A stretch of 64,000 bases of DNA from Eucalyptus grandis (GCF_016545825.1 NC_052619.1:15205501-15269500), one strand, 5' to 3'; shown: positions 48,177 through 59,784, numbered from the stretch's first letter. A program made the numbers and translations. The notes: generated by a model not told the origin, from the letters alone.

Positions 48177-48801
48177 CTGCGTTTAATTAGGTTCTTTTGA
48201 GGTAAACCTTTAAGCAAATGCAAATGGTTTTAGATCAAAGGGGTTCTCAAAATGCAAATTATCTTCAATAAAGTGTAATTTAAAATTGTATTGAAAAGCA
48301 ACTTTACTTTCAACATTGTCTGGAAAAGTTATACTTCAAGAATTTTACAATTAAATTTTTTAAAAGAACTCAAATCCTTTGCTAGCATTCGATGAAACAC
48401 CTAAGTCAGTAGAGAGCCAAATCTGGCTCTTGCGGCCTTCACTTGAGGCCATGCAACCCTTGCTTGGGGTCATGTGACCTCAAGTGAGACTCGCTAACAC
48501 TAGATCTAGCTCATCGATAGTCAGATCTGGCGTCGCGCGAGGCATTTACGGTGAGGGCAAGTTTGAAATTTTGAAAATTTAGCAACGGCATAACAAAAAG
48601 AAAAAAATAATGCATTAATATTTCTGAAATGCTAAAGTCCAAAGTTCCTATAGACCTACCTTGTGCTAAGGCATTTTAGAGGACTTTGAAAATATAATAC
48701 ATTGCCCCAAAACTTTAAAAAAAAATGGTCAAACGCCTTAGCATTTTGGCAGGTCTTTAGAGTCCGAAAGACTCATGGGAAAGCCCTTCCCAAACGCAGC
48801 C
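48177..48801. mobile_element. TIR element with CCAGATC-type core
   Basis: The left end TGCTGCGTTTAATTAGG pairs with the inverted right end GGCTGCGTTTGGGAAGGGC. The core has repeated AAATCTGGCTC/AGATCTAGCTC/AGATCTGGCG motifs (48418-48540). Length is about 620 bp; no transposase. Confidence 0.5.
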
Positions 48802-49148
48802 TCTTCGTGAGCGCCGGTTGCTATGTGAACATTCACGGCTTGGTCCAGGAGTTTTCACATCGATCATGCTGGGCGTACGTGGGGCGTGCGTCATTTGTGG
48901 CTTGGTCTTCATGTCCAAGACATCGTGCGACAATTTCTTCCTGGTCGGCAATATCCGTACAGCTTCTTCACATTGATTCCAATTAGATTGGTCATCGTCA
49001 AGACTTTGGAGACGGTGGGAAATAGCCGAGTGATGCTGTTACAACATACTCTCCTTTGATTTATTTCTATCATGGTCTCAAAATTTTCTTCTGCTTGATG
49101 TACTCTCTAACGTAACAAAAGTGAATGGCGCAATCTGGTGCTCTTTTT

Positions 49149-49175
49149 TTTTTTTTTTTTTTTTTTTTGGTAAGG
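49149..49175 (-). mobile_element. Near-empty retro-insertion (poly-A tail only) with target duplication
   Basis: Seventeen-base direct repeats AATCTGGTGCTCTTTTT (49132-49148 and 49176-49192) flank T20 plus GGTAAGG. On the minus strand this is CCTTACC followed by poly-A, almost the same tail as at 43.04 kb, so both probably come from one retroelement family. Confidence 0.7.
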
Positions 49176-50084
49176 AATCTGGTGCTCTTTTTATGACAAA
49201 AAAAATAAAAAATTCCGGTTCTCTTTGCATAGCGCCGACCATCAACTCTGCGGCGATCGCACACTACCCCACCATACCGCCATCATCACCTCTGGAGTCA
49301 TTGCTATAAGGCTTGCCATCAAGCGGATTTCGAGACTGCCCGTTGAAGTTGCCCGTCCTTAGATCGGACGTCACGACTCCGCGGTCGGACATGGAGATGG
49401 TGTTCATGCGGTGGCGATGATGGCATACGCGTTTGTGGTGGTGTAGTTCGTGCTAGGCTGCTAGCTACGATGCCGGTGGTGGTCAGGTTGAGTCTGGTGG
49501 CAGCGGCGGTGTTATTCAAGTGTGGCGGCTGGGGTGGCTGTTTTGCTCACGTGGGTTGAGCATGAGGATTGGTGCTATTTGCCTAAATAGCAAGACCTGC
49601 ACAAAACAATAATTGCTCTTTTTATCTGACCTCCATGTTATTCTCTCCAATGTCAAGAGAAAATATTTGGTGGTATCAAAGCGCCAGGTCAGCTGCGGAC
49701 ATAGTGCATTTATCCAATTGGACCACTCACGATCTCATATGTGGCAAAGTATCGTAATTCAATAAAGAATAACCTGCAAAAGCTGAAGATAGGAATCATA
49801 AATGAAGGGCGACTTCATTTAAAAAATTTGGGGGGGCCCTGGCAAGGGCGAGGCGCTGAGGAGAGGAAGGGGAGGCGAGAGCAAGAAGATGAAGGTAAAT
49901 CTGGGGAAGGAGCATTCGAGACGAGGAGGGAACAAAGCTGTGATGTTAATCACTCTCTTGAAAAAAAAAGTGGGTTGAAGGGGGAGAGAGAAAGCCGAGC
50001 GGCCACATTAAATATTTTAACAAAGCTGCCATGCATTTATGATCTCCATGAGTTGTCCCCGACTGGATAAATGCGCGCCGCGTA

Positions 50085-52080
50085 TCAAACAAAGCACCAT
50101 ACATTTACGTCCTTCCTTCCCTGGCTTTCGTTCGTGGTTCAATTTTGAACGAGACTTTCGATCAATGGTCATCCCCAAGGGACTTGGACTTGGATGTGTC
50201 GAGACAAAACGGACAGCTAAACACACATGATGTCATGATGTGGGAGTCATTTTCACTAGTATTAGCTTTCCTAGCCTTAGAAGAGCCATCAAATGACTTG
50301 ACGTATAGCCTTCGAGAAATGCGTCCATCGACCATTCCCATCGATTTCCGGCCCCAGAAAGAGACTTCCCCAGCGGAATTTTCTCCTTTGACAGCATGCG
50401 AAGCGATAAAGAGAGCAGAGCAGGAACCTAACTTCCCATGGTTCGCCTCCATTAATGACTGCGCCTGATGCGTTTTCCTTGTCGCCTCTACAATATTTGA
50501 GCGACGGATGTCCGTGGAGAGTTTGATTCTCACATCAGCTCTTTCCCAATACGCATCATTTTCAGAGAAAAAGGGAGCTCTTCGAGGCTGACCACGCTAT
50601 ATATATTAGCAGTTAGGCATGAAGTTTGGCATGGACTTTGGGGTGGTCATCGCAATGACATCGATCGCGGTGATAAAACGCCCGCCATCCACGGGTTTAC
50701 TATTCAAACCAATTCCCCCCACATAATGTCAAAAGAAAGATTAATATACATGTCATTGAACCAAAAGAGTCCTAATCATGACCTAATAGAAACCCACTGC
50801 ATCACCTGGTATATGTAAATCAAAGAATTTGGTTAGGTTCATTCCAGTAGACCAAACCCGTTTCGCTACTAGAAAACTAAGGACCACACTTGATGCCACT
50901 TGAAATTCTATACCAACAACTTTACCAATAGAACGGATCCACAGGATATTTGTTGTCACTAGAAATTGCTTCTTGAGTGGGCGGAAACCACTAGGCTAAG
51001 AGAAAAAAAGCCACATTTCATGGAGATGCTATTGGATAACTCAATCAAGCGCTAAGAAATCAAAATTAAAACATTCAATATCTGATGAGATTAAATCACA
51101 TTTAGTAACATCAACTAATTTCTAGAAGAAATAACTAATGTCCATCCTTATCGGTGTTTAAAAGGTGTTGTGGGTATCATTTATCATCTACAGAATTCCT
51201 AAACATGAAACCATTCGAACCATAGCAAACTCACACGGGCTCTTCAAATTTGTGAAAATTTCAAAAAAATGTTCTAGGTCCATTGCACTTGAGCTAATTT
51301 AATCATAATTTTTTTGACGATTTATCATTATAATTATTCCAATCAATTTTGATTGAAAAATGCTAATGTGATAATTTAGTTAGCATCGACCACCATCATA
51401 TGTAAAGTGATTGGCATTGATGTAGATAATTAAAAAAATTCTAAATTTATTTAATTTTTTTTTCCTTTCCTAATGGCTAGTCTTAGGTGATGGCCACAAC
51501 CCCAATAAAGGTAATAAATAAATAAATAAATAATCAAATTAGAAAAATTGAATTTAAAAAAAATTAAAAAATTATACACTTTAATGCCGGCAATACCAAG
51601 TAAAACAATTGATGTCTATGTCAGCGAATTTGGTTCAAAATTGCCTAGATAAACTCTATTGGCAAATTATCAAAATGTTTAGAAATAAATTGGCTAAATT
51701 AAAAGGTTCATGATATAATTAACACAAATGCAATAGATTTAATTTTTTTGCAAAATTTCACCTCCAAACCCATTGGTGGTGGGCTCATGGACAAGCATAT
51801 GGGTTCGAATCAAACCCACAAGAACTTTAGTGGCCCTTTGACGATTTGGGAGAACCTAGTCATGAGCTAATTTCATCTGATTTAGTGCTTCAGTGGATTT
51901 TTCCCTTTGAGGTTAAAAATTTTGGGAGAACCAAAAATAGAAAAATCATGAGCTAATTTCATCTGATTTATAGCTTGAGATCATCCACCAAGTCACTATC
52001 TCCCAACATCAAGCTTCAGGGGAAGGTACAAACTTTGCTCAGATCGATAAGGATCGTGATGAGCTCATTCTAATTGATAT
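50085..52080. repeat. Segmental duplication, unit A
   Basis: Diverged copy of unit B (52.3-54.6 kb) in the same orientation. Shared landmarks are GAACGAGACT (50147 vs 52367), GCGCCTGATGCG (50461 vs 52559), TTTTCAGAG then GAGGCTGACCACGCT (about 50560-50600 vs 52660-52697), ATTTCTAGAAG (51118 vs 53346), and AGGGGAAGGTACAAAC (52018 vs 54531). Unit A has an AT-rich stretch at 51265-51750 not seen in B. Confidence 0.75.
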
Positions 52081-52994
52081 TATCTGGGGTTTCTTTCCAT
52101 GGCATAAAGCATCAACTGTGTGTAAAAATAGTAGTAATTCTGAAAATTCCAAGTTGCAACTCGATCTAGTTTTCCCTTCATGATTTAGCGACATTCGGCT
52201 CGGGTCAAGTGTCCCTGGGCTTGAATGGCATGAAATCTCAATTCAGCATCGATTGGATACCAGACGATGATGTTCTTCTCCGTATCTAACTTCCACGGCG
52301 CTTTGCACATGTCAAACCCCGCGCCACATCGCTTACATTCCCTTGGTTTCGCTCGCGATTCCATTTGAACGAGACTCGCCCTTCGATGGTTGGTCCATCG
52401 GTGACTCGACACACGACTTTTGAGAAACGTGTCCATCGATCATTCCCACCGATTTCCGCCCTAGAAAGAGACGTCTCCAGCGGAGGTCATGTTGACGAAA
52501 CGAAGAAATGAAAGCAAGGCAGGCGCCTAATTTCCCACGGTTTGCCTCCATCAACGCCCGCGCCTGATGCGTCTGTCCCGTCGCCCATACAAAACTAGAG
52601 CGACACATGTCCGCGGAGAGTTGATTCCGACACCAGCCCTTTCTAAATTCACATCATTTTCAGAGGAGAAAAGAGCTCTTTCGAGGCTGACCACGCTTGT
52701 ATTTAGCTGTTAGGCAAGGAATTTGGAGAGACGTCATTGGAACGACATTAATTGCGGTGAAAAGAACCCCGCTAATTACGGTACATTATTCAGACCATTA
52801 TCCCCCCATCGTCAAAAGATCGATTGATACGTTCCATGATAGACACAGTGGCATTTAATCAACGGAGCCTTAATCGTGACCCAACCAAAAGCCCGCCGCA
52901 TCATCTAGTATATACGTAAATCAGTCTTCCAATAGTCATTATATAGTGCGCCAAATCTGTTTCGATACAATAAGATTAAGAAACACACACAAAC

Positions 52995-53185
52995 TCCGTT
53001 TATTTTACGAAATAAATAATTTAAAAAATATTTTCATTAAAGTAATTGTTTATATTGCCTAAACTAGTTGGTAATAACATATTTTCATGAACGATGATTT
53101 TTTTTTTCATTCATTTTTATAAGTAATCATCTTAGAAAAATATTTTCTAAATTTTTAATTTTTCATGAAATAAATACACCATAGA
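52995..53185. mobile_element. MITE-like element, about 190 bp
   Basis: CTCCGTTTATTTTACGAAATA at the left pairs with the inverted right end TGGTGTATTTATTTCATGAAA. The inner arms share AAAATATTTT. The 5' motif resembles a decayed version of the GGCTCCGTTCGTTT end of the 24.1-25.3 kb element. A similar left-end fragment lies at about 58167-58215. Confidence 0.45.
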
Positions 53186-53704
53186 TGCCACTTATAATTC
53201 TATACCAACACTTTAGCAAAAGAGTAGATCCACACTAGATATCACATCTCATGGATATGCTATTCAATCACTCAATCAAAAGCTAAGAAAACAAATTAAG
53301 ACACTCCATATCTAATGTGATTAAGCACGTCTGGTGACATTAACTAATTTCTAGAAGGCATAACTAGTGTCCATCCTTAATTGTGCTTAAAAGTTGTTTT
53401 GGGTATCGATTATCATCGACAAATTTCCTAGGCATGAAACCATTCGAATCACAACAATCTCACATGGGCTATTCAAATTTCAAACCCATTTTGTGGGCTC
53501 TTAGACAAGCATGTGGGTCATTCACTAGAACCAACAATGGAACTTAAGAAAACTTGCTTTGTATTGCAGAAGTAGTGGATGTTTGGTACACGTTTTGTTT
53601 CCCTATCGGCGGACGAGATCGCCCGCCTCAAACCGACATAATGTCGTCTACCATCTACCGACATAAATTTTGTTCTTTTGTTGGGTCATTCACTAAACCA
53701 ACAA

Positions 53705-54417
53705 TGGAAAAATTCGTTTGGTAACGTCAAGTAATTTCAAACAAAAATTCTCCATAAATAAAAAGTAGTCGGAGAATAGATTTGAAACGAAACAAAAAGT
53801 ATAAAAAAGTAACTTCTTAATCTCGAGACCAATTCTTAAAAATAAGTTATTTATTTTTTTTTTTTCTTCTTTGCCAATCGCCACCCCTAGTTGTCACCTA
53901 CCACCGACGGCCAACCGTCGTAGCTCATTAGCCGACCGCCACTATCACTACCAGCCGACTACAATCACCAACTATTGCCAATGATCATTGATGTCGCGGC
54001 CACCAACAATGACCGTCGACGTTGATGCAGCCAGTGTCGGCGCCAACCAGTGGCAGAGAGTGGTGACGTCAGCTGTCATTGGCAACGCTCGCGCAGTGAC
54101 AATCGGCTACTATCGACAGCAACAGTAAGGAAGAATAAAAACAAATTATAAAAAATTCTACATTACAAATTATTTTGTAATTCGTACTAAATATATTCTG
54201 TTCTTTTTCCATTCCAAGAATATAAATTTTGTATATTTACCAAACACGTTTTTACTAAGAAATTATTCGGGAATAGAAATAAATAAAAAAAGAGATTATT
54301 TTTAAAAAGAAATTATTTTTTTACTAAGAAATTATTCGAGGGAATAGAAAGCAAAAAAAAGAGATTATTTTTAAAATAAATTATTTTTCGAAACAAAAGC
54401 ATTGCCAAATGGATCCT
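53705..54417. mobile_element. TIR element inserted in duplication unit B
   Basis: The left end TTCGTTTGGTAACGTC pairs loosely with the inverted right end GGATCCATTTGGCAATGC. The core (53875-54120) is a GC-rich CACC/GTCG/CCGACGG repeat like those at 18.2 and 22.3 kb. Unit A lacks this segment, so insertion followed the duplication (or unit A lost it). Confidence 0.5.
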
Positions 54418-54782
54418 AAGAGGTCCCGAGGACTCTGGAGAACCTTTAGCATGAGCTGGCTAGTTTCATCTGATTTTTTAGCATATGATGTCATCCAGCA
54501 AAGTCACAGTCTAGCAACTTCTAGCATCAGGGGAAGGTACAAACGTCCCTCAGATCAATAAGGGTCACGACAAGCATCCAATTTCACAGCCCACCACGAT
54601 ACTTTCTGACTGAAATAAGATGCAACATGTTCATACCTGAAGTCAGGACGGGCATCAATTTCCAATGATTCAAAGCCTAAACAAAGGATTCACCATATAA
54701 CAACTACAATCAAACAGTGTCTTTGACATGGAAAGAGGAGGGGGTATTGCAGCTAAGCAAGCCTAATGTACTTAAAATTTCC

Positions 54783-55406
54783 TCAGCGCCCGCTTGGCTC
54801 GGCGATCCTTGGCCGGTACCCGATTTGCTCGACGAACTTTGAAAGCCGGACGTGCTTCCCAGCCCACTGGTCAGCCAGCTTCTGCTCTTTAGCCTCCGCT
54901 TCCCTCCGGAGACCCGCCAGCTGCTCCCTGTATTCCGCCTCGATCCTCTCCAAGCTCACCTTCTGCTCCTCCCTGAGGGCGTTGATCTTCGCCTCAATCT
55001 CCTCCACTTTCTCCCTCCTCCGCCGGGCCCGCTCTGACTCCAGCTGCATCTCCGTCCTCCTCATCCCCCACGCTGCCTCCTTCCTGTGGGCCGCCATGGC
55101 GCGCTGTACTTCCTCCAGCTCCCTCGAGCACTCCACGAGCTCAGAGAACAGTGCATTCTCTCCAGAGGCGGGGCCAGGCCCACGAGAGAGGGAGTTAGCT
55201 AGAGTCAAAGAGGAAGCATGGGGTTGGAGCCACGGGATTGGAGTGGCGGCGACTGTTGAAGGAGAGAGGCTCAGGGTGACAGATGGGGAGGGCGGCCTGA
55301 GGGTCGGATTCTCGTTGGAGTTGGAGAGCCATGGAGGAAGTAGAGTCGGGGAGGGGGCGGGAGGATTGTTATTGGCATGAAGATATCCACCATTCGAAGT
55401 CGCCAT
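54783..55406 (-). CDS. AS1/PHANTASTICA-like C-terminal protein lacking the MYB repeats
   Basis: A single open frame of 207 residues. Residues 20-60 ([32 protein letters not shown]) and the long charged coiled coil (about 88-195, with [15 protein letters not shown] and [20 protein letters not shown]) match the C-terminal half of ARP transcription factors (AS1/RS2/PHAN). That region mediates dimerisation and partner binding. The R2R3 MYB domain that normally precedes it (about 110 residues) is absent. I searched the 2 kb upstream for its Trp-rich motifs and found none. The start ATG corresponds to an internal methionine of full AS1 proteins. It could be a 5'-truncated duplicate (pseudogene) or a short interfering protein. 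The frame is intact, which suggests a recent origin or constraint. Pairs with AS2-type partners only in theory. Confidence 0.65.
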   Translation of the reverse strand: MATSNGGYLHANNNPPAPSPTLLPPWLSNSNENPTLRPPSPSVTLSLSPSTVAATPIPWLQPHASSLTLANSLSRGPGPASGENALFSELVECSRELEEVQRAMAAHRKEAAWGMRRTEMQLESERARRRREKVEEIEAKINALREEQKVSLERIEAEYREQLAGLRREAEAKEQKLADQWAGKHVRLSKFVEQIGYRPRIAEPSGR

Positions 55407-56351
55407 CCCTTACAGCTTTAATAGAGCAGTTGAATCCTCAATGTACAGGCAGCCACTGATCAACATTGAAGATGAAAAGTTTGTCACACAAAATCGACAT
55501 TGTTTATGACGAATCGAGCAAACGAAGAAAAAGCAGGTCTCGAAATAAGAGAATTTTTCCAATGGTTTCAGAATTATTGCATATACAAGCTGACTGAACT
55601 TGAGGCACTTCAATTATCAAAAAATACATTGCTCTGTTACCATAAGATCGATCTTTCTTATGGTCTCACTGATCTTACTATGTTGAGGGCATTTAACATG
55701 GCTTCCTCGTCCTTTGCGATCTATTAGGCCTTATAATTCGTACCAGAAAATAGTTCTGTAGTTCTCTGTGTCATCTCTACAACTCGGTCACCTTTGAATT
55801 TGTTATATATGCAATCAATTATCATAGTATAACATAAAAGTGACCTGAATGTTAGGATAAGTGGAATTATATAGGTTATGACTAGTGAGCAGCAATAAGA
55901 GCAAATTCATGATACTCACTTGTTTATCGAGCAAAAGAAAGGGAAAAGGTTTGTTTAACAGGCCGAATTCTCATCTAACACTTTCTTCATGAAAATGCTT
56001 TATCTTAGAAAAGATCCATTGTCCCTTATCTTCTTTTTTGTTCTTTGGACAAAAAAGAAGGTTTCTTTAATCTTGAAAATCACTTACCCTGTCAATCATG
56101 TGTGTAGAAATAAATTTTCTACAGGCAGCTTGAACTCTAGGCAATTCACATGTAAATCAAATTCACGCACTAGGAAGCTTTTCGTTTATCTTTTTCCAAG
56201 CAGACAAATACTACGAGAGGTTTTTGAAGATCATTGCAACTTTTTGTCTCTTCCTACAGTTCTATCACTCTTGTCTCGAAGACTCTGGCACTGTCATCAT
56301 TCATCAGCACCTCCAAATAAAACAGGAATTAATCATGAAGTTCTTGGCGCA

Positions 56352-56391
<40 letters not shown>

Positions 56392-58646
56392 TTGAAGAAG
56401 CTCAAGTACAGACAGTAGGGAGAGCACATAAGAGACTTGTTAGAGCAAGACATGAGAGCATCTATAACACAACACATTACACATGCAGGCTACACGCATG
56501 AAACAGCAAACGGGGAAACGAGGAAAAAGAATCTTCTCAAAACTCCCAAACTCGTCTCTTTTCTTCAAGAAAGAGGGAGAAAAGGAAGAGCAGAACCATA
56601 ACTGCAGCAAAAGAAACTGGACTGACGTTCGGAAAAATAGGGAAAACATAAACGGTGGTGAAAGCAAAGACTGCAGGAGCAATTAATAGGGTCTTACGCA
56701 GATGCCCATGTCCAGCTCAACGTCGATGAAGATCGCGAGGAAGAGATCGGTGCGAAATCTGGAACGAAGTAACAAGGGGAATGAACGAAACTGGGCTCGA
56801 TGGAGGGAGGGAAAGCAGAAAGAAAGAGAGAGAGGGTGTGGGGGTCTGGTTTGGTTTTAGGGGTATGTGATGAAACGAAGCAACGGGGAAGAAAAAGCAG
56901 TGGCCAGCGAAGGATAGAGAGAGAGAAAGAGGGAGAGAGAGAGTGGAGGAGTCCGCGTTTCGCGGCACAAAGAGACGAGGGTGAGGGCGACTTCACCTTC
57001 GGCTCTGCCATTTCTGCGACCACTGCTCCCGAACAGAACTCTCGCTCTCTCTTTCTCTCTCTCTCCCCTTCTCGTGCAGGTGTCAGTGATGTGTTACATC
57101 CATTCTCTCTCTCTCTCGATCGACCTCTTTTGTTTTCATTTACCTTTTTCCGCCCCTCAGGACAGTTCGCATGGTCGCTCGTGCTGCCCATTTCTCACTT
57201 CGTGTGCGTTTTTTTTGTCTTTCCACGAGAATTTTACTCCTGCGCCGGGTAATCAATGCCCTCTCTTTCTACATCGTCCTAGGCGTTCCCATTACTTGAA
57301 AGCATTCGAACGAACGACCGAATCACCTTAACAAAGCCTTCACCCATTTTACATTAGTCAAAAGTTTTTCTTCCGAATAGATTCACCTTATACATCGTCT
57401 TCTTTCACGTGCCCATAAACGTTAAACGAAACATTATCGTCTCCACCATGTGCACCGTCTGCGGATGTTAAACTTTGGGAAAATTTCCTTTGAATATCAC
57501 CAAACGCGCACTGATCTAAATTTACTGTCTGTCCTTGGAAGTCTAATAAAGGAAAATGAAGAAAGAAGGAGAGAGAGAGAGGATGGGGGGAGGAGGAAGG
57601 TGACAAGGTAGTACCATGGCTATGCCAGCAGCCATGCTTGCCCGACTGCATAATGCGTCCATGGATCATGCCTACCTCCTATGCAATCAAAAAAGTAGTC
57701 ATAAAGTGCATGTTTTTGTACTTTCTTACGATCTAATTATTTACGTTGAAATATGATATCACATTGATTGACAGTAAGTTCTAAATACTCATTATATTTA
57801 TATGATCTCTTTTTATTTATTTGTTTAAATTTATGGGTTGGACTTTCTAACATGATATCAGAATCAGTTATTCTTTATGCGAATGTTTAAAATTTCACGT
57901 GAATGTGTGTAGTCAAAATTCATGTGCAATTCGTAATCCTACTTGCATGTGAGTGAGGGTGTTGAAATATGATCCCACATCGATTAACAATGAGTCCTAA
58001 TTTCATGTGGTCTTTATATTGATGCGGCCTTCCTCCACTTATTAGTTTAAGTTTTTAAGTTAATTTTTTAACAATTTAGATACAAGTGATGATATTTATA
58101 TAATCTGCAATCATTAGGTGACCTACTACTCCCATAAAAAAATAATTTTTTTATTATGAAATTTTCAGCAAGAACCTGTTTATTTGACGAAAAATGAATA
58201 ATTTAAAAAATACTTTAAAAAAAAATTGTTGCTAGCCCATATAAAATTGTTTTCGTTAAGTGTTACCTAGCTTTGAGCTTTTAATGCATCTTTGGAGACG
58301 TTCGATATTTGACATTCAATGGTGAAGCGACGGTAAACTACTACATGTTTGAGGAATAGAAATTAGTTGGGCTTGCGAGTTGTCTTGGAACGCAACGCAA
58401 ATCTGCACGCGCAAAGTTGTCGCCTGTCCTACTGGAAGAGACATGGAGAACACGATCGAGCCAGTGGATGGGACGACCCCAATTACAGATGACAGCGGCC
58501 GGGGGCGAAGGGCTTGTAAAGGGGATGGAGCAAAGGTGGCGACGGAGGAAGCGGCGGTCGTCGGGCTGCTTAGGTAAGAAGAAAGGGACAAAAGGATAGG
58601 ACGCAAATTTCTACGGGTCGGAATCGGATTGACGTTGCGGATTAGA

Positions 58647-58680
<34 letters not shown>

Positions 58681-59074
58681 GGATGGACGAAAGGGTTGTC
58701 GGCCAAATAGTCGTCCTTGCGATATGGCACCAAAAAGTCCCGACATTATCTCATGGCGAAAAGTGCCTTCCTCTCTTGTCGTGGGATAGATAGCGAGCGC
58801 TTTCAGCAAAAGCATTACCAAGTCAAGAGGACTAAACACTTATGCAAAGGATACTGTTACCAATACATTTCGAACGAGGTAATGCTAACGTAGCACACCC
58901 ATCCAGCCCATACTAACGATGAACCTCGAGCAGGCCGAGTTCGATTCTCGAACCCCACCCCGTCGCGTCACCATATTTCTCTTTATGTATAGCTACTACG
59001 CTTAGTTTATCTAGGTGAACAATATGATTTGAGGACTAACATAAACCTTTCCACGGGATTTTACAGGTTTCTGT
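55407..59074. other. Intergenic, with (GA)n runs and no supported gene
   Basis: AT-rich DNA with a (GA)n microsatellite at about 56357-56392, a GA/CT-rich low-complexity stretch at 56800-57120, and a MITE-like fragment at about 58165-58245. A minus-strand frame in the GA/CT-rich stretch (starting MAEPKVKSPSPSSL, ATG at about 57012) is Ser-rich and unrecognised; it might be leader or first-exon sequence, but I do not annotate it as a gene. (CT)n is at 58650-58677. Confidence 0.45.
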
Positions 59075-59656
59075 TTAGGCAGGTTCACCGGTGGATGCAA
59101 GCTTGTTGGCAAGAGCCAGGGCGTTGCTGGTGTAGTACGTGACCCTCTGGACCCTGTTGTGGATCGCCCTCACCGCTCGGCCTCCCGTCTGCCCTTCGAA
59201 CCCATCCAAGCAGGTGTCCTCGTCGGTCAGCGCGGCGCTCATCCACGTCAGGAGATCGCTCATCCGGTCGTTGAAGTCGTTCCTGGTCAACATCCTTAGC
59301 AACCCGAGCGACTTGTGGAGGTTGTCTACGGCGTCCTGGAAGCACTCCAGGCAGTCCGAGAGGGCGGCTCTGTTCCTCCCTCTCAACGACCTGGAAGTGT
59401 ACACCTTCTCCAAGTACCGGCCGGCGTTCTTGACCTCGCTCAGCGACACGGAGACCCCGGCCCTCGCCCACCTGCTGGGGCTCCTCTTGGCACTGCCCGA
59501 GAACGATGCCAGCGACCGGACGCAGAGCTCACGGTATTGCGTCACGCTGCACGCTTCTTGGACATAGCTGGGTCCACGACCCCGCGCGGCGACGTTAGTA
59601 AGCCAAAGCAACAACAGGAGCGCGACGAGGTTACTCATCACACTGGCCACTGTCAT
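59075..59656 (-). CDS. Secreted invertase/pectin methylesterase inhibitor-domain protein
   Basis: An intronless frame of 193 residues, the usual size for this family. The N-terminus has a hydrophobic signal peptide (about residues 9-24, VALLLLLWLTNVAA). The mature part has the four-helix-bundle cysteine pattern: Cys36 and Cys45 in the N-terminal hairpin (EACSVTQYRELCV), and Cys102/Cys105 (SDCLECF) with Cys149 (DEDTCLDGFEG). Family members bind and inhibit cell-wall or vacuolar invertases or pectin methylesterases in the apoplast. Which enzyme is the target cannot be read from sequence. A second in-frame ATG occurs at codon 7. The strong antisense frames over this gene are shadows of its GC-rich coding sequence. 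Confidence 0.92.
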   Translation of the reverse strand: MTVASVMSNLVALLLLLWLTNVAARGRGPSYVQEACSVTQYRELCVRSLASFSGSAKRSPSRWARAGVSVSLSEVKNAGRYLEKVYTSRSLRGRNRAALSDCLECFQDAVDNLHKSLGLLRMLTRNDFNDRMSDLLTWMSAALTDEDTCLDGFEGQTGGRAVRAIHNRVQRVTYYTSNALALANKLASTGEPA

Positions 59657-59784
59657 CCTATACGGATTCGGTTTCGGACCACGTCTTGATTGTGGCAGAA
59701 ACCAAAGCGTGACAACACCGTATAGTATCGCCGAGTGAGGTGTGATGAGTGATGTGAGATTGAATATTTGCGGGGAAGGTGCAT

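Larger units (their letters stand above)
41998..50080. other. Gene-poor intergenic region
   Basis: The first few hundred bases are the UXS leader and promoter (CT/GA-rich). Then come (ATTA)n at about 42443-42475 and AT-rich DNA to about 50 kb. Contents recognised: a near-empty retro-insertion at 43.04 kb, a hAT-like remnant at about 45.6-46.0 kb, a TIR element at 48.2-48.8 kb, and a second near-empty retro-insertion at 49.15 kb. Open frames here are short, lack domain features and I do not support any as genes. Confidence 0.5.
52310..54580. repeat. Segmental duplication, unit B, interrupted by transposons
   Basis: Same landmarks as unit A, in the same order. It is interrupted by a TIR element at 53.7-54.4 kb and by a short duplication of TCATTCACTA..ACCAACAATGG (53517 and 53688) around a 140-bp insert. 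A small MITE-like palindromic segment (about 52995-53185) is also present only here. Confidence 0.75.

Noticed and set aside
51766..51840. B-box-like GGGTTCGAATC suggesting a SINE
   Set aside because: No A box at the right distance, no A tail and no target duplication; the segment belongs to the segmental duplication.
50162..52608. Minus-strand frames at 50162-50533 and 52333-52608 with similar peptides (LMEAN.GKLG, GRKS.GM.DG)
   Set aside because: The similarity follows from the DNA duplication. Frames differ by indels, many changes alter amino acids, and no known domain is visible, so I do not call them genes. A dN/dS test could reopen this.
54766..55380. 204-codon plus-strand frame
   Set aside because: Antisense of the AS1-like coiled coil; Ser/Leu/Arg-rich low-complexity translation.
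56694..57191. Minus-strand frame containing MAEPKVKSPSPSSL
   Set aside because: Low-complexity Ser/Arg/Glu translation of GA/CT-rich DNA; possibly leader sequence, but no homology recognised.
58905..58975. tRNA-like GAGTTCGATTCTCGAACCCC
   Set aside because: Resembles a T-arm, but no acceptor stem, D arm or anticodon arm of a complete tRNA could be folded; at most a SINE or tRNA-derived fragment.
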